A stretch of 64,000 nt of DNA from Brevundimonas fontaquae (GTDB lineage Bacteria > Pseudomonadota > Alphaproteobacteria > Caulobacterales > Caulobacteraceae): the NCBI RefSeq assembly GCF_017086445.1, contig NZ_CP070968.1:1860001-1924000 (forward strand), in the 5' to 3' direction. Each line of letters opens with the position of its first letter. The stretch's first letter is position 1. Positions 9,901-18,095 of this stretch are shown one piece after another. The notes under the pieces are model-generated. The model was not told where the DNA came from. It made no database searches and saw only the letters and a list, made by a program, of their open reading frames with translations. The translations under genes were made by a program, and so were the position numbers.

Positions 9901-10248
9901 AATCTGTATGCCCGATTGGCACGCGCCACGACGGCGGAAGATGTCGACGCCTTGCGAGACGAAGCCGAAGATCGGTTCGGCCCTTTACCCGACCCGGCAG
10001 AGGATCTGTTCACCGCGCGTCGCCTCGCGGCGCTCGCGCGTGATGCCGGCGTCACGGAAATCGTATCGGGACCGAAGGCGACGGCGTTGCGAATCGCGGC
10101 GGCGCGTCGGCCCGGCATGGAAGCCGCCTTCCCGTTGAGCGATGATCGACGCTGGTCGGAGGATCGCATGATCGTCGACGCCGCCAACGATCAACCGCAC
10201 GACACGGCCTTCATCGAGAAGCTTCTGACCGAATTGGCGGCGGCCTGA
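6943..10248 (+). CDS. mfd: Transcription-repair coupling factor Mfd
   Basis: A 1101-aa DNA translocase that removes stalled RNA polymerase from lesions and recruits UvrA. In order: N-terminal UvrB-like region (about residues 1-380), the CarD/RNA-polymerase-interacting domain around the stretch RLDDVVIHEDHGLGVLK, then the RecG-like motor. Walker A is GDVGFGKTE (597-605), the DEAD-type box is DEEH (698-701), and QLRGRVGRG is motif VI. The C-terminal TRCF regulatory domain follows. Length is close to the usual 1150. The start follows an AGG-containing stretch (gagccagg). It stands alone on the plus strand, downstream of the decayed region. Confidence 0.97.
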   Translation: MKSSPADTDLSATGQQVLVDGPAPQADDGKRWKMPAAAVAAGLAEITTKRSQAVVFIATSERRADEIAAALSPMVKDAEVLVLPPWDCLPYDRAAPSRESMGRRMAVLAALNEASARPVFLVASPDAIVQRTPSRGRIKARLSLAAGEALDREVLESFLTDTGYAADERVDEPGEYALLGAVVDVFPPAAATPYRIVLDEADRITEIHAFDPVSQRRGAAIEMICLTPAAEWSDRSAEDDDPDHQDTGPSIDAETSKTLFDFLDKPMILTDVGVEDRFERIRAHVAEAYDTRLRFSEGARPPKPDSLYLTEKDVRQALKGAKPLSVEGWAPTPAFALEKSPGRALKQFIAERREAGDRIVLTGLPHEHRIILRLLRRHDIDAPTVLENWSAIEPLQPGQIAIVIADLDTGFRQSAAGLVVLTPSDIFGGRIARGSGDTNDAFGETELRLDDVVIHEDHGLGVLKALERVAADGVERDVLRIEYHGGGTILAPIEEFGKIWRYGSEPDAVSLDRLNTQGWVKRRAKVSAQIDEAAAALSARAEARAALRTEPIAAPRQALARFAAGFAFPETADQARAIEAVLSDLGSGKPMNRLVCGDVGFGKTEVALRAAAAVALAGKQVIVVAPTTVLARQHFEVFKRRFKDTDIQVGHLSRAADSAEARAVKAGLADGSMRVVVGTQALASEGLAFSDLGLVIIDEEHRFGAQMKSALAAKAPHLLSMSATPIPRTLQSAMVGIQDVSLIASPPARRRPIRTFMTPFDAGAVRLSLMREKARGGQSFVVVPRIEDMEPLAERLKTLTPELSVVSAHGDMSPSAIDEVMSRFSDGEGDVLLATNIIETGLDVPRANTMLIWRPDRFGLAQLHQLRGRVGRGRRQGFTYLLSDPEAPMAAATEARLQTLEALDRLGAGFAISGRDLDLRGGGDLVGEEQAGHVRLIGSALYQAVLARALAAAKGDFDPDQASPSLNVGATGHLPADYIPDETVRINLYARLARATTAEDVDALRDEAEDRFGPLPDPAEDLFTARRLAALARDAGVTEIVSGPKATALRIAAARRPGMEAAFPLSDDRRWSEDRMIVDAANDQPHDTAFIEKLLTELAAA

Positions 10249-10386
10249 GAGCAGGGCGGATTTCAGCCGGTTTCGGCGTGCGGGATCTGTTTTGATGGGA
10301 GCAATTCCGCCGCTGGCGCGCTGATCGACGACCGCCGGCCCCCCACGGCGGGCGGTCTCGCGCCTTCGCTTTCGAAAAATCCCTGC

Positions 10387-11745
10387 ATGCCCACAGACAC
10401 TCGCCTCACTGTCGTCTTCCTTCATTCCCTGGGCTCAAGTCGCCACGATTGGGACGCGGTGATCGACCGGCTTTCCCATGGAGTGGTGACGGTCGCGATC
10501 GATCTTCCGGGGTTCGGGGACAGGGCGGGGGAAGGCTATGGCGATGTCCAAGTCGTGCTCGACGACCTGAGCCGCCGCCTGACCGATCTCGATCTCGCGC
10601 GCTGGATCCTTGTCGGCCACAGCATGGGCGGCAAGTTTGCGACCTTGATCGCTGCGCGGGCGCGTGACGGGACGGCGGGTCTGAGCGGGTTGCTCGGCGT
10701 GGTGCTGGTCGCCGGATCGCCACCCTCGCCGGAGCCGATGGACGAGAACAGGCGTGCGGATATGCTGACCTGGTTCGACGATCCGACCGGGATCGAGGAT
10801 CGGGGGCGCCAGTTCATCGACGCCAATACCGCCGCCGGTCTGCCGCAAGCTGCCTTCGATCAGGCGCTGGCCGATTTCACCCGAACCAGCCCCGACGCTT
10901 GGCGCGGATGGCTGGCCGAAGGATCGCGCGAGGACTGGTCCGATCAAGTCGCCGTCCTGCCTTTCCCCGCCCTGATCATCGCCGGCGCGGAGGACGGCGA
11001 TCTGGGCGAGGCGGCGCAGCGGCGTGTCAACGCCCCCCACTATAGCGCCGCTGACGTGGTGGTCGTGCCGAATGCCGCGCATCTGATCCCTCAGGAACAG
11101 CCGGATCGTCTCGCGGGCCTGGTTCTAGGGTTTGTCGCGAAAGTCGGTTCAGTCGCGCTCCCTCCACGCTTCGTGGGTCTGATGGCGTCCGATCGCGTGT
11201 CGGATCGCACGCGACGCGCAATGCTGGATCGTCACTTCGGTCCCGCCCAAGCCGAGGGCGGCGTCCTGAACCCGACCCAGCGCGCCGTCCTGTCGGCGAT
11301 GATCGCGCGCATTCTGCCTGATGCAGGCGATCCGGGTGATCTGACGCGGCGTCTGGATGTGGGGCTCGCCAGCGGACCGGGCGACGGGTGGCGGTTCGCC
11401 GATCTTCCCTCCGATGCCGAGGCCTGGCGACGCGGGCTGGATGAGATCGCCGCCATGGCGCCGGAGTTCGCAACCCTGGTCCCTGATCTCCAGGACGACA
11501 TCCTGCGCGCCATTTCACAGGGCGCATGGGCCGAGCCGGGCCGGCTTTCGGCGGACGCCATGAGGCTGTGGTTCGAGGACGTCGTGTCTGAGGCTGCACG
11601 CCTGTGGATGTCGCTGCCGGCCACCTGGGCCCAGATCGGTTACGACGGTTTCGCCACTGGCGGCGAAGGCCGGTTTCAGGGCTACGATCAGACGGCGGCG
11701 GACCACACCGAACCTTGGCGTCTGCCGATGGAGGGCGTGGGTTGA
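10387..11745 (+). CDS. Fusion: alpha/beta hydrolase plus gluconate 2-dehydrogenase subunit 3-like domain
   Basis: A 452-aa protein of two parts. Residues 1-255 are an alpha/beta hydrolase: an FLHSLG oxyanion stretch, the nucleophile elbow GHSMGG with Ser79, an acid region AGAEDGDLGE, and a late His in NAAHLIPQEQ. Residues 285-452 (VLNPTQRAVLSAMIARILPDA to the C-terminus) resemble gluconate 2-dehydrogenase subunit 3, the small helper subunit of membrane GMC dehydrogenases. The following gene is the GMC flavoprotein and starts at a TTG inside this gene's stop codon, which supports the partner reading. No Sec or Tat signal is visible, although free subunit 3 proteins usually carry a Tat signal. 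Hydrolase substrate unknown. Confidence 0.75.
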   Translation: MPTDTRLTVVFLHSLGSSRHDWDAVIDRLSHGVVTVAIDLPGFGDRAGEGYGDVQVVLDDLSRRLTDLDLARWILVGHSMGGKFATLIAARARDGTAGLSGLLGVVLVAGSPPSPEPMDENRRADMLTWFDDPTGIEDRGRQFIDANTAAGLPQAAFDQALADFTRTSPDAWRGWLAEGSREDWSDQVAVLPFPALIIAGAEDGDLGEAAQRRVNAPHYSAADVVVVPNAAHLIPQEQPDRLAGLVLGFVAKVGSVALPPRFVGLMASDRVSDRTRRAMLDRHFGPAQAEGGVLNPTQRAVLSAMIARILPDAGDPGDLTRRLDVGLASGPGDGWRFADLPSDAEAWRRGLDEIAAMAPEFATLVPDLQDDILRAISQGAWAEPGRLSADAMRLWFEDVVSEAARLWMSLPATWAQIGYDGFATGGEGRFQGYDQTAADHTEPWRLPMEGVG

Positions 11746-13286
11746 GCGCGCCTGCAAGGACGGCCGGCGAAACCGATGTCGTCATCATCGGCAGCGGGGC
11801 CGGCGGGGCTCCGATCGCGGCCAGGCTGGCGAAGGCCGGGCTGTCGGTCACGGTGTTGGAGGCAGGGCGGGCTTTCGATCCGGCGGAGCATACGCCCGAC
11901 GAAACGACGGCCGATCTCTATTGGATGGAGGAGCGCCTGAGCGGAGGGCGCGACCCGACCGCCTTTGGGGCCAACAACTCCGGCCAGGGCGTCGGCGGCT
12001 CGCTCCTGCACTGGGGCGCCTTCTGCCCACGACCCGATCCCCGTGATCTGACGCTGGCCTCGGAGACGGGACGCGGGCGGGACTGGCCGTTCGGCTGGGA
12101 CGAATTGAAATCCTATGTCGAGACCGTAGAGACGGTGATCGGGGTCTCAGGCCCGGCCGACTATCCTTGGGGCGGGCGACAGTTCACCTATCCGCCTGTC
12201 CCGCGCAACGCCCCGGCGGATGCGATGGCCCGTGGCGCGACGGCCGTCGGGCTGACCGTTACGGATGCGCCGGCGGCCGTGCTGTCCCGCGATCGCGAGG
12301 CGGGGGCGACGCCCCACCGCATGGCCTGCGTCAACTGCGGCGCCTGCCATCAGGGATGCAGAACAGGCGCCAAGGGCGGAGTGGACAACAGCTTTCTGCC
12401 GATGGCCGCAGCCAATGGCGCCACGATCATCGCCAACGCCCGGGCGATAGGCGTCGAGCGTGACGCCGGTGGACGGATCAAGTGCGTGATCTATCGTCGC
12501 GACGGGCAGGAGCATCGGCTGAACTGTCGAGCGCTGTTCCTTTGTGCGGGCGGTGTCGAGACGCCGCGCCTGCTGCTGAACTGGGAATTAGGCAACGCCG
12601 GCGGCGAGGTCGGCCGCAACTTCATGACCCATGTGGCGACCCAGGTTTGGGGCCGGTTCGACGCCGATATGTCGATGAACCGCGGCTATCCGTCTTCCCT
12701 GATCAGCGAAGAAATGGTGCGTCCCTCGGACGCGAACTTCGCCGGCGGCTATCTGATCCAGAGCCTTGGCGTCATGCCGGTCACCCTGGCGGGCGGGTTC
12801 GCGCGCGGCGCCGGCCTGTGGGGCGCGCCGCTGGTCGATACGCTGCGCAACTATCGCCGGCTCGCCGGGATCGGCATCAATGGAGAGTGTCTGCCGAACG
12901 ACGACAACCGCCTGACCCTGTCCGATGAGGTCGACGCCGTCGGGCTGCGCAAGGCGCGGATCGACTTCAGCTATGGCGAGAACGAGCGGCGTCTGGACGC
13001 CCATGCCCGGCGCATCATGACGGAGATTTGGACCGCCGCCGGCGCCGAGGACATCTTCGCGGTGGCCCGGTCGGCGCACACAATCGGCGGCTGCCGGATG
13101 GGGGACAAATCGGACGGGGCGGTCGTCGACGTCGACGGGTGCAGCGTCGAGATCGACAATCTGTACGTTTGCGACAACTCGGTTTTCCCCAGCGCGCTTT
13201 CGGCCAACCCGGCCTTGACCCTCATGGCCGTCGCCCTACGCACGGCCGATCGCTTCCTCGAACGTCAACGAACAGGAGATTTGTGA
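11742..13286 (+). CDS. GMC-family FAD-dependent oxidoreductase (gluconate 2-dehydrogenase large-subunit type)
   Basis: A 514-aa flavoprotein. The FAD-binding motif DVVIIGSGAGGAPIAARL starts at residue 12. ASEA-like GMC signatures are weak, but NSGQGVGGSLLHWGAFCPR, CVNCGACHQGCRTGAKGG and the C-terminal SAHTIGGCRMG plus NPALTLMAVA (active-site His and FAD-binding end) are clear for the gluconate/polyol dehydrogenase branch. The only sensible start is TTG 11742, overlapping the upstream TGA, so translation is coupled to the fusion protein. The stop overlaps the next ATG (TGATG). It probably oxidises a hydroxyl on a sugar or terpenoid-like molecule. No cytochrome c subunit is nearby. Confidence 0.85.
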   Translation: MSAPARTAGETDVVIIGSGAGGAPIAARLAKAGLSVTVLEAGRAFDPAEHTPDETTADLYWMEERLSGGRDPTAFGANNSGQGVGGSLLHWGAFCPRPDPRDLTLASETGRGRDWPFGWDELKSYVETVETVIGVSGPADYPWGGRQFTYPPVPRNAPADAMARGATAVGLTVTDAPAAVLSRDREAGATPHRMACVNCGACHQGCRTGAKGGVDNSFLPMAAANGATIIANARAIGVERDAGGRIKCVIYRRDGQEHRLNCRALFLCAGGVETPRLLLNWELGNAGGEVGRNFMTHVATQVWGRFDADMSMNRGYPSSLISEEMVRPSDANFAGGYLIQSLGVMPVTLAGGFARGAGLWGAPLVDTLRNYRRLAGIGINGECLPNDDNRLTLSDEVDAVGLRKARIDFSYGENERRLDAHARRIMTEIWTAAGAEDIFAVARSAHTIGGCRMGDKSDGAVVDVDGCSVEIDNLYVCDNSVFPSALSANPALTLMAVALRTADRFLERQRTGDL

Positions 13287-14089
13287 TGGACCTCGGGATC
13301 AAGGGGCGTATCGCCCTAATTTCCGGCGCCGATTCCGGCATGGGCAAGGAGACAGCGCGGCTGCTGCTGGAAGCCGGCGTACGGGTCGCCCTGACCGACA
13401 AGCCGGACGGCACGCTGGATGAAGCTGTCCAGGAGCTTTCCGCGTTGGGGGAATGCATCGGCGTGACGGGCGACGTGACCAAGGCCGGCGATGTCGAACG
13501 GCTGTGGGCGGAGGTCCGAGACCGCATGGGCGATCCGGACATCTATGTGAACGCAGCGGGCGTTACGGGCGCCACCGGCGATTTCCTGGATGTCGATGAC
13601 GCCGGTTGGCTGGAGACGCTCGACATCAATCTAATGGGCGCGGTGCGGATGTGCCGCCAGGCCATTCCGGCCATGCGGCGTTCGGGTTGGGGCCGCATCG
13701 TTCTGTTCGCTTCGGAAGATGCGGTGCAGCCCTACGTCGATGAGCTGGCCTATTGCGCCTCAAAGGCCGGTATTCTCAGCCTGGCGAAGGGTCTGTCCAA
13801 GGCCTACGGCTGCGACAATGTGCTGGTGAACACGGTCTCGCCCGCCTTCATCGCCACCCCGATGACCGACGCCATGATGAAGAAGCGCGCCGAGGAACGC
13901 GGCGAAACCTTCGAGGAGGCGATCAAGAGCTTCCTGAAGGAAGAACGCCCCGGCATGACGCTGGATCGCAGGGGCAAGCCGGAGGAGGTCGCTGCGGCCG
14001 TCGCCTTCCTGTGTTCGGAGCGCGCCAGCTTCATCAACGGCGCGGGCATCCGGGTGGATTCCGGCTCCGTCGCCACCATCGCCGGCTAG
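13286..14089 (+). CDS. Short-chain dehydrogenase/reductase
   Basis: A 267-aa classical SDR. SGADSGMGKETARLLL is the cofactor-binding TGxxxGxG variant, YVNAAG is the NNAG-type motif, and the catalytic set is a Ser in FASEDA and YCASK (Tyr/Lys). The C-terminus INGAGIRVDSGSVATI is typical. It starts in the TGATG overlap with the GMC gene, with AGGAG upstream at about 13273. As last gene of the hydrolase-GMC-SDR operon it may further oxidise or reduce the same substrate. A perfect hairpin terminator follows. Confidence 0.88.
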   Translation: MDLGIKGRIALISGADSGMGKETARLLLEAGVRVALTDKPDGTLDEAVQELSALGECIGVTGDVTKAGDVERLWAEVRDRMGDPDIYVNAAGVTGATGDFLDVDDAGWLETLDINLMGAVRMCRQAIPAMRRSGWGRIVLFASEDAVQPYVDELAYCASKAGILSLAKGLSKAYGCDNVLVNTVSPAFIATPMTDAMMKKRAEERGETFEEAIKSFLKEERPGMTLDRRGKPEEVAAAVAFLCSERASFINGAGIRVDSGSVATIAG

Positions 14090-14110
14090 TCGCCCGGCAG
14101 AACGAGAGAG

Positions 14111-14145
14111 ACCGGCGGCGGGACGATCCCGCCGCCGGTTTTGTC
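14111..14145 (+). terminator. Rho-independent terminator
   Basis: A perfect 13-bp stem, ACCGGCGGCGGGA / TCCCGCCGCCGGT, with a CGA loop is followed by TTTTGTCTT. It ends the plus-strand hydrolase-GMC-SDR operon, between convergent genes. Confidence 0.9.
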
Positions 14146-14148
14146 TTG

Positions 14149-15042
14149 TCAGGCGACGCCCATGCCGCCGGTGACGCCGAAAACTTCGCCCGTGATGTAG
14201 CTGCCTTCCTGCGAGGCCAGCAGCACATAGACCGGGGCGATCTCGACAGGCTGGCCCGGACGACCCAGCGGCACCTGCTCGCCGAACTTCATCACGGCTT
14301 CCTGCGGCTGTCCGCCAGACGACTGCAGCGGCGTCCAGAAGGGGCCGGGCGCCACGACATTGGCGCGTATGCCCTTTTCGATCAGCTGCTTGGACAGGGC
14401 CTTCGTATAGGCGACGATCCCGGCCTTGGTGGTGGCGTAGTCCAGCAGGATGGCCGAAGGCTCATAGGCCTGGATCGAGGCGGTGGTGATGACCGAGGCG
14501 CCAGCCGGCAGATGCGGGACGGCCGCCTGGGCGATCCAGTGCATGGCGTAGAGGTTGGTCTTCAAGGTCTTGTCGAAGTCTTCCGACGTCACCTGCGAGA
14601 TGTCCTCGCGATACTGTTGGCGGCCGGCGTTGATGACCAGGATGTCCAGTCCGCCCAGCTGAGACACGGCCTGTTCGACCATCTGCCGGCACCAGTTTTC
14701 ATCGGTGATGTCGCCGGGCAGATCGATGGCCTTGCGCCCTTCAGCCTCGATCAGCGCGATGACTTCGGCGGCGTCCTTGCGCTCGGACGGCAGATAGGAG
14801 AGGGCCACATCGGCGCCTTCCCGAGCATAGGCGATGGCGGCCGCGCGGCCGATGCCGCTGTCCGCGCCGGTGATCAGGGCCTTGCGTCCTTTCAGCTTGC
14901 CGGAACCCTGATAGCTGTCCTCGCCATGATCGGGCTTGGGGTCCATCTCGCGCGCTTCGCCGGGCACGGGCTGCGGTTGGCGCGGGAACGGCGGCTTTGG
15001 ATATTGCTCGCGCGGATCCTGAAGGGTCAGTCGATCAGTCAT
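14149..15042 (-). CDS. SDR family oxidoreductase, general-stress type (YhdF/YghA-like)
   Basis: A 297-aa SDR with the long polar N-terminal extension typical of this group (QYPKPPFPRQPQPVPGEAREMDPKPDHGEDSYQGSGKL as a sparse outline). The core has ITGADSGIGRAAAIAYAREGADV, VINAG in place of NNAG, TTASIQAY with the catalytic Ser, and YATTK (Tyr/Lys). The start overlaps the GH15 stop by 8 nt, so it is last of a three-gene minus operon. Relatives in Bacillus and Enterobacteria are general-stress proteins of unknown substrate. Confidence 0.88.
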   Translation of the reverse strand: MTDRLTLQDPREQYPKPPFPRQPQPVPGEAREMDPKPDHGEDSYQGSGKLKGRKALITGADSGIGRAAAIAYAREGADVALSYLPSERKDAAEVIALIEAEGRKAIDLPGDITDENWCRQMVEQAVSQLGGLDILVINAGRQQYREDISQVTSEDFDKTLKTNLYAMHWIAQAAVPHLPAGASVITTASIQAYEPSAILLDYATTKAGIVAYTKALSKQLIEKGIRANVVAPGPFWTPLQSSGGQPQEAVMKFGEQVPLGRPGQPVEIAPVYVLLASQEGSYITGEVFGVTGGMGVA

Positions 15043-16882
15043 GGAACGTCTCCGTTTCGGGCTGGGGGGAAGTGGTCTGCGCCTTGCCGACGGCGGTCAG
15101 GGCGGTCAGATGCGCGAGGTGGCTGAGCCCCTGCGGCATGTTGCCGAGGTAGGCGCCGGTGTCCGGGTCGATCATCTCGGTCAGCATGCCCCAGCGGCCG
15201 CTGAGGGCTTCGCGCAGGCCGTCGATGCGGGCGCGCGCCTTGTCCGATTCGCCTAGCGTCGCCCAGGCTTCGGCGATCCAGAAGGAACAGGCGATGAAGC
15301 ACCCTTCCTCGGCTTGCATGCCGGAATAGCGATAGTGGAAAACGCCAGCGCCGAGATGGCGATCCAGCGCCTCAAGGGTTGCGCGCAGTCGATCCTCGCC
15401 ATCGAACCGGAACCGCACGGCCAGGGCCAGGGCGGCATCCAGCTTGTCGCTGCCCGGATACATGACGAAGGCCTGAAGGCTTTCGGACCAGCAATGCGTC
15501 TCGACCCAGTCGAAAATCCGGTCGCGCTCGCGCCGCCAGCGGTCCCGGCATGTCGTCGGCAGTTGTCCCGCGTCGGCCAGTTCGACCGCGCGGGCCAGGG
15601 CCTGCCAGCAGCTGATCTTGGACATGGTGTAGTGCTGTTGATCCTCCAGCTCCCACATGCCCGCGTCCGGCTGTCGCCAGGCGTCGGCGCACTGATCCGC
15701 CAGTTCGGATAACTGCTGGGCGCTGGCGCTGTCGAGGATGTTGCCGCAGCCGACGAAGCGCGAGGCGGTTTCAAAGATGTCGCCGAATACGCCGTGCTGG
15801 GCCTGGTCGGCGGCGCGATTACCCGTGACGACCGGACGCGAGCCTTTATAGCCCGGCATGTCCCAGTGCGTTTCCGGCGGCACGAGTGCGCCGTCCAGGC
15901 TGTAGCAGACCTTGGCGCCGTGACGCTTCAACTGCATCAACAGCCAGCTGAAGGCGGCTTTGGCCTCCGCCTGGGCTCCGGCCGCCAGGAAGGCCTCGAT
16001 CGTATAGCCGGCATCGCGCAGCCAGGCGTAGCGGTAGTCCCAGTTCTTGTCGCCGCCCAGACGCTCGGGCAGGGAGGTCGTAGCCGCCGCGGCGATGGCC
16101 CCCGACGGTGAGTACAGCAGCAACTTCAACGCCAAGGCGCTGCGGATGAAGTCGTCGCGATACAGGCCGGGGCAGTTCAGGCGCGCCGCCCAGTCCCGCC
16201 ATTCCTGATCCGACAGGTCGATGCGGGCGTCGATCTCTTCGATGGACGGCACGACCAGCGGCTCGTCCCGTCCGGCAACGATGGCCACCGTGCGACGCTC
16301 GCCTGCGCCGACAACGATGGTTCCGACAATGCCCTCATCGGACCATTCGCATGAGATGCGGGGATCGTGGACGAACAGGCCGAGCACCCGCTCGACGTGG
16401 AAGACCGTGTGTTCGCCGATCTTCGAATGATACGGATTGGCCGTATCCCCCCGACGCCCCAGACGCATATCCAGGGCGAACCTCACCTCTCCCTCCAGCC
16501 CATCGAGACGGCGGGCCAGCTCGCACCATGGCAGGCGGCCGGCCGTGCCGCTGTTCAGGCTCTCGGTCAGACGCGCGCGGCCGGTGGCGGTGGCGAACTC
16601 CGTCTCCAGCACATTGCTGTCGGGACGATAGCGGCGGGTCGCCGTGAAGGCCTCGGTGGGCGTGATCGAAAACCGGCCGCCCTCCGGATCCAGCAGGCGG
16701 TCAAAAAGCGGCGGCGCATCGATCGCCGGCACGCACCACCAGTCAATGCCGCCATCCAGCGCTGAAAGCGCCACCGTCCGGCCCTCGCCCAGAACGCCAT
16801 AGTCTTCCAGAGCGACGTATCCGTCGGGACGGAGCGCTTGCGATGAGCGCGCCGGATGGGGCGTGAAGGTCGTCTCTGTCAT
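15035..16882 (-). CDS. Glycoside hydrolase family 15 (trehalase/glucoamylase-like)
   Basis: A 615-aa protein with an N-terminal beta-sandwich (about 1-250) and an (alpha/alpha)6 barrel. GGDKNWDYRYAWLRDA (276-291) is the GH15 signature. MWE with Glu411, in the context ELEDQQHYTMSK, fits the general acid. QAEEGCFIACSFW (Glu525/526) fits the general base. No signal peptide, so it is expected to be cytoplasmic. Actinobacterial and proteobacterial relatives of this layout cleave trehalose. It overlaps the upstream SDR by ATGA and the downstream SDR by 8 nt. Confidence 0.88.
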   Translation of the reverse strand: MTETTFTPHPARSSQALRPDGYVALEDYGVLGEGRTVALSALDGGIDWWCVPAIDAPPLFDRLLDPEGGRFSITPTEAFTATRRYRPDSNVLETEFATATGRARLTESLNSGTAGRLPWCELARRLDGLEGEVRFALDMRLGRRGDTANPYHSKIGEHTVFHVERVLGLFVHDPRISCEWSDEGIVGTIVVGAGERRTVAIVAGRDEPLVVPSIEEIDARIDLSDQEWRDWAARLNCPGLYRDDFIRSALALKLLLYSPSGAIAAAATTSLPERLGGDKNWDYRYAWLRDAGYTIEAFLAAGAQAEAKAAFSWLLMQLKRHGAKVCYSLDGALVPPETHWDMPGYKGSRPVVTGNRAADQAQHGVFGDIFETASRFVGCGNILDSASAQQLSELADQCADAWRQPDAGMWELEDQQHYTMSKISCWQALARAVELADAGQLPTTCRDRWRRERDRIFDWVETHCWSESLQAFVMYPGSDKLDAALALAVRFRFDGEDRLRATLEALDRHLGAGVFHYRYSGMQAEEGCFIACSFWIAEAWATLGESDKARARIDGLREALSGRWGMLTEMIDPDTGAYLGNMPQGLSHLAHLTALTAVGKAQTTSPQPETETFHD

Positions 16883-17868
16883 CGTTTGGACGATCCGATC
16901 GCAAAGCCAGCCGTTACGGCAAGGCCGGCAAGGACGCCGACCGCCGCGACCTTGAGCGCCGCAATCTGGCGGCTGGACACGAAACCGATCAACGGTCTGA
17001 TCACCCGCTCGGTGTCCGGGCCGTCGATCGCCGCCGGACCTTCCTCCGGGCGGTCGAGATTGCCCATGCGGGGAAGTTGGGGGCCGCCTTGCTGCGCTGT
17101 GATCATCTTGGCTGCCTGGCGATCCGCCAGCGCCGGTGCGAACTGTTGCCCCAGCGCCATCAGCCATGTCGTGCGACCCACGAAGACCTTGCGGCTGGGG
17201 CGCTGCACGGCCGACCACACGGCAGCTGCACACAGGCGGGGATCAAACAGGGGATCTGGAATGACCTGGGCTCGGTCGGTCCGGTTGCGTGACCACAAAG
17301 GCTGGGGCGTGTTTACGGCCGGCAGATAGACGGTGGTCAGGGTGACGTTGGAGGATGCGGCGATCAGTTCGGCCCTAACGGCCTCGGTAAACCCGTCGAC
17401 GGCCGCCTTGGCGCCGCAGTAGGCGGCTTGCAGGGGCGCCGGGCGGAGCGCCAGACCCGAAGAAACCTGGATGATCGCGCCCCGGTCTACCGGGCGCATG
17501 GCGTTGAGCGCGGCCCGCGTGCCGTAGACCTGCGACAGATAGGTGGTTTCGGTGACGCGACGATAGTCGTCGTCGGTGAGATCCTCGTCGCGGCCGATGA
17601 CAGTGGACATCGCGTTGTTCACCCAGACGTCGATACCGCCGAACGCTTGGGTGACTTCGCGGCCCACACGCGCGACGAACTCAGGGTCGGATACGTCGCC
17701 CGCCAAGCCCATGGCGCAACCGCCGGCACCTTTTAGCAGATCCACAGCGCTAGCGAGACGCTCGGCCTCTCTGGCGACGACCACGACTTGCCAGCCCGCC
17801 TTGGCGAAGCGCTCCGCTACGGCCAGGCCGACACCGGCGCTCGCCCCTGTAATAACAATGACGGACAT
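16879..17868 (-). CDS. SDR oxidoreductase with C-terminal membrane anchor
   Basis: A 329-aa protein. TGASAGVGLAVAERFAKAGW is the cofactor motif, WVNNAM the NNAG position, VSSGLALR carries Ser, and YCGAKAA supplies Tyr/Lys. Beyond residue 250 there is an extension ending in one hydrophobic helix (AALKVAAVGVLAGLAVTAGFAIG) and a basic tail, suggesting membrane anchoring. It is the first gene of the SDR-GH15-SDR operon, with an AGGA ribosome site 8 nt ahead of the ATG. Substrate unknown. Upstream, a poor match to a general-stress (EcfG) promoter exists and I do not rely on it. Confidence 0.85.
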   Translation of the reverse strand: MSVIVITGASAGVGLAVAERFAKAGWQVVVVAREAERLASAVDLLKGAGGCAMGLAGDVSDPEFVARVGREVTQAFGGIDVWVNNAMSTVIGRDEDLTDDDYRRVTETTYLSQVYGTRAALNAMRPVDRGAIIQVSSGLALRPAPLQAAYCGAKAAVDGFTEAVRAELIAASSNVTLTTVYLPAVNTPQPLWSRNRTDRAQVIPDPLFDPRLCAAAVWSAVQRPSRKVFVGRTTWLMALGQQFAPALADRQAAKMITAQQGGPQLPRMGNLDRPEEGPAAIDGPDTERVIRPLIGFVSSRQIAALKVAAVGVLAGLAVTAGFAIGSSKR

Positions 17869-18095
17869 GGCGATCCTGCTGACGTTGGAATGGAACGGCG
17901 CTCGCCGCGATCAGGGAGGGGCTGTGACAACGGAGCGCTGTTGGGAAGGTTGCGGCGAAGAGCAAACCAATCCCGGAAATGAGGTTCGCTGGAGTCACGA
18001 CGCACAAGGCCGTAAACCATGGCTTCGCGCCGCCGAAAATCGGCCGAGCTCTTGCATCGCCGCAGACGTGAGTTGCCTAGATTGATGAACGACAG

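Noticed and set aside
17869..18000. Possible EcfG general-stress promoter (GAAC-N16-GTT) ahead of the SDR-GH15-SDR operon
   Set aside because: The first G of GGAAC is missing and the spacing to a CGTT box is off by one; too weak to annotate.
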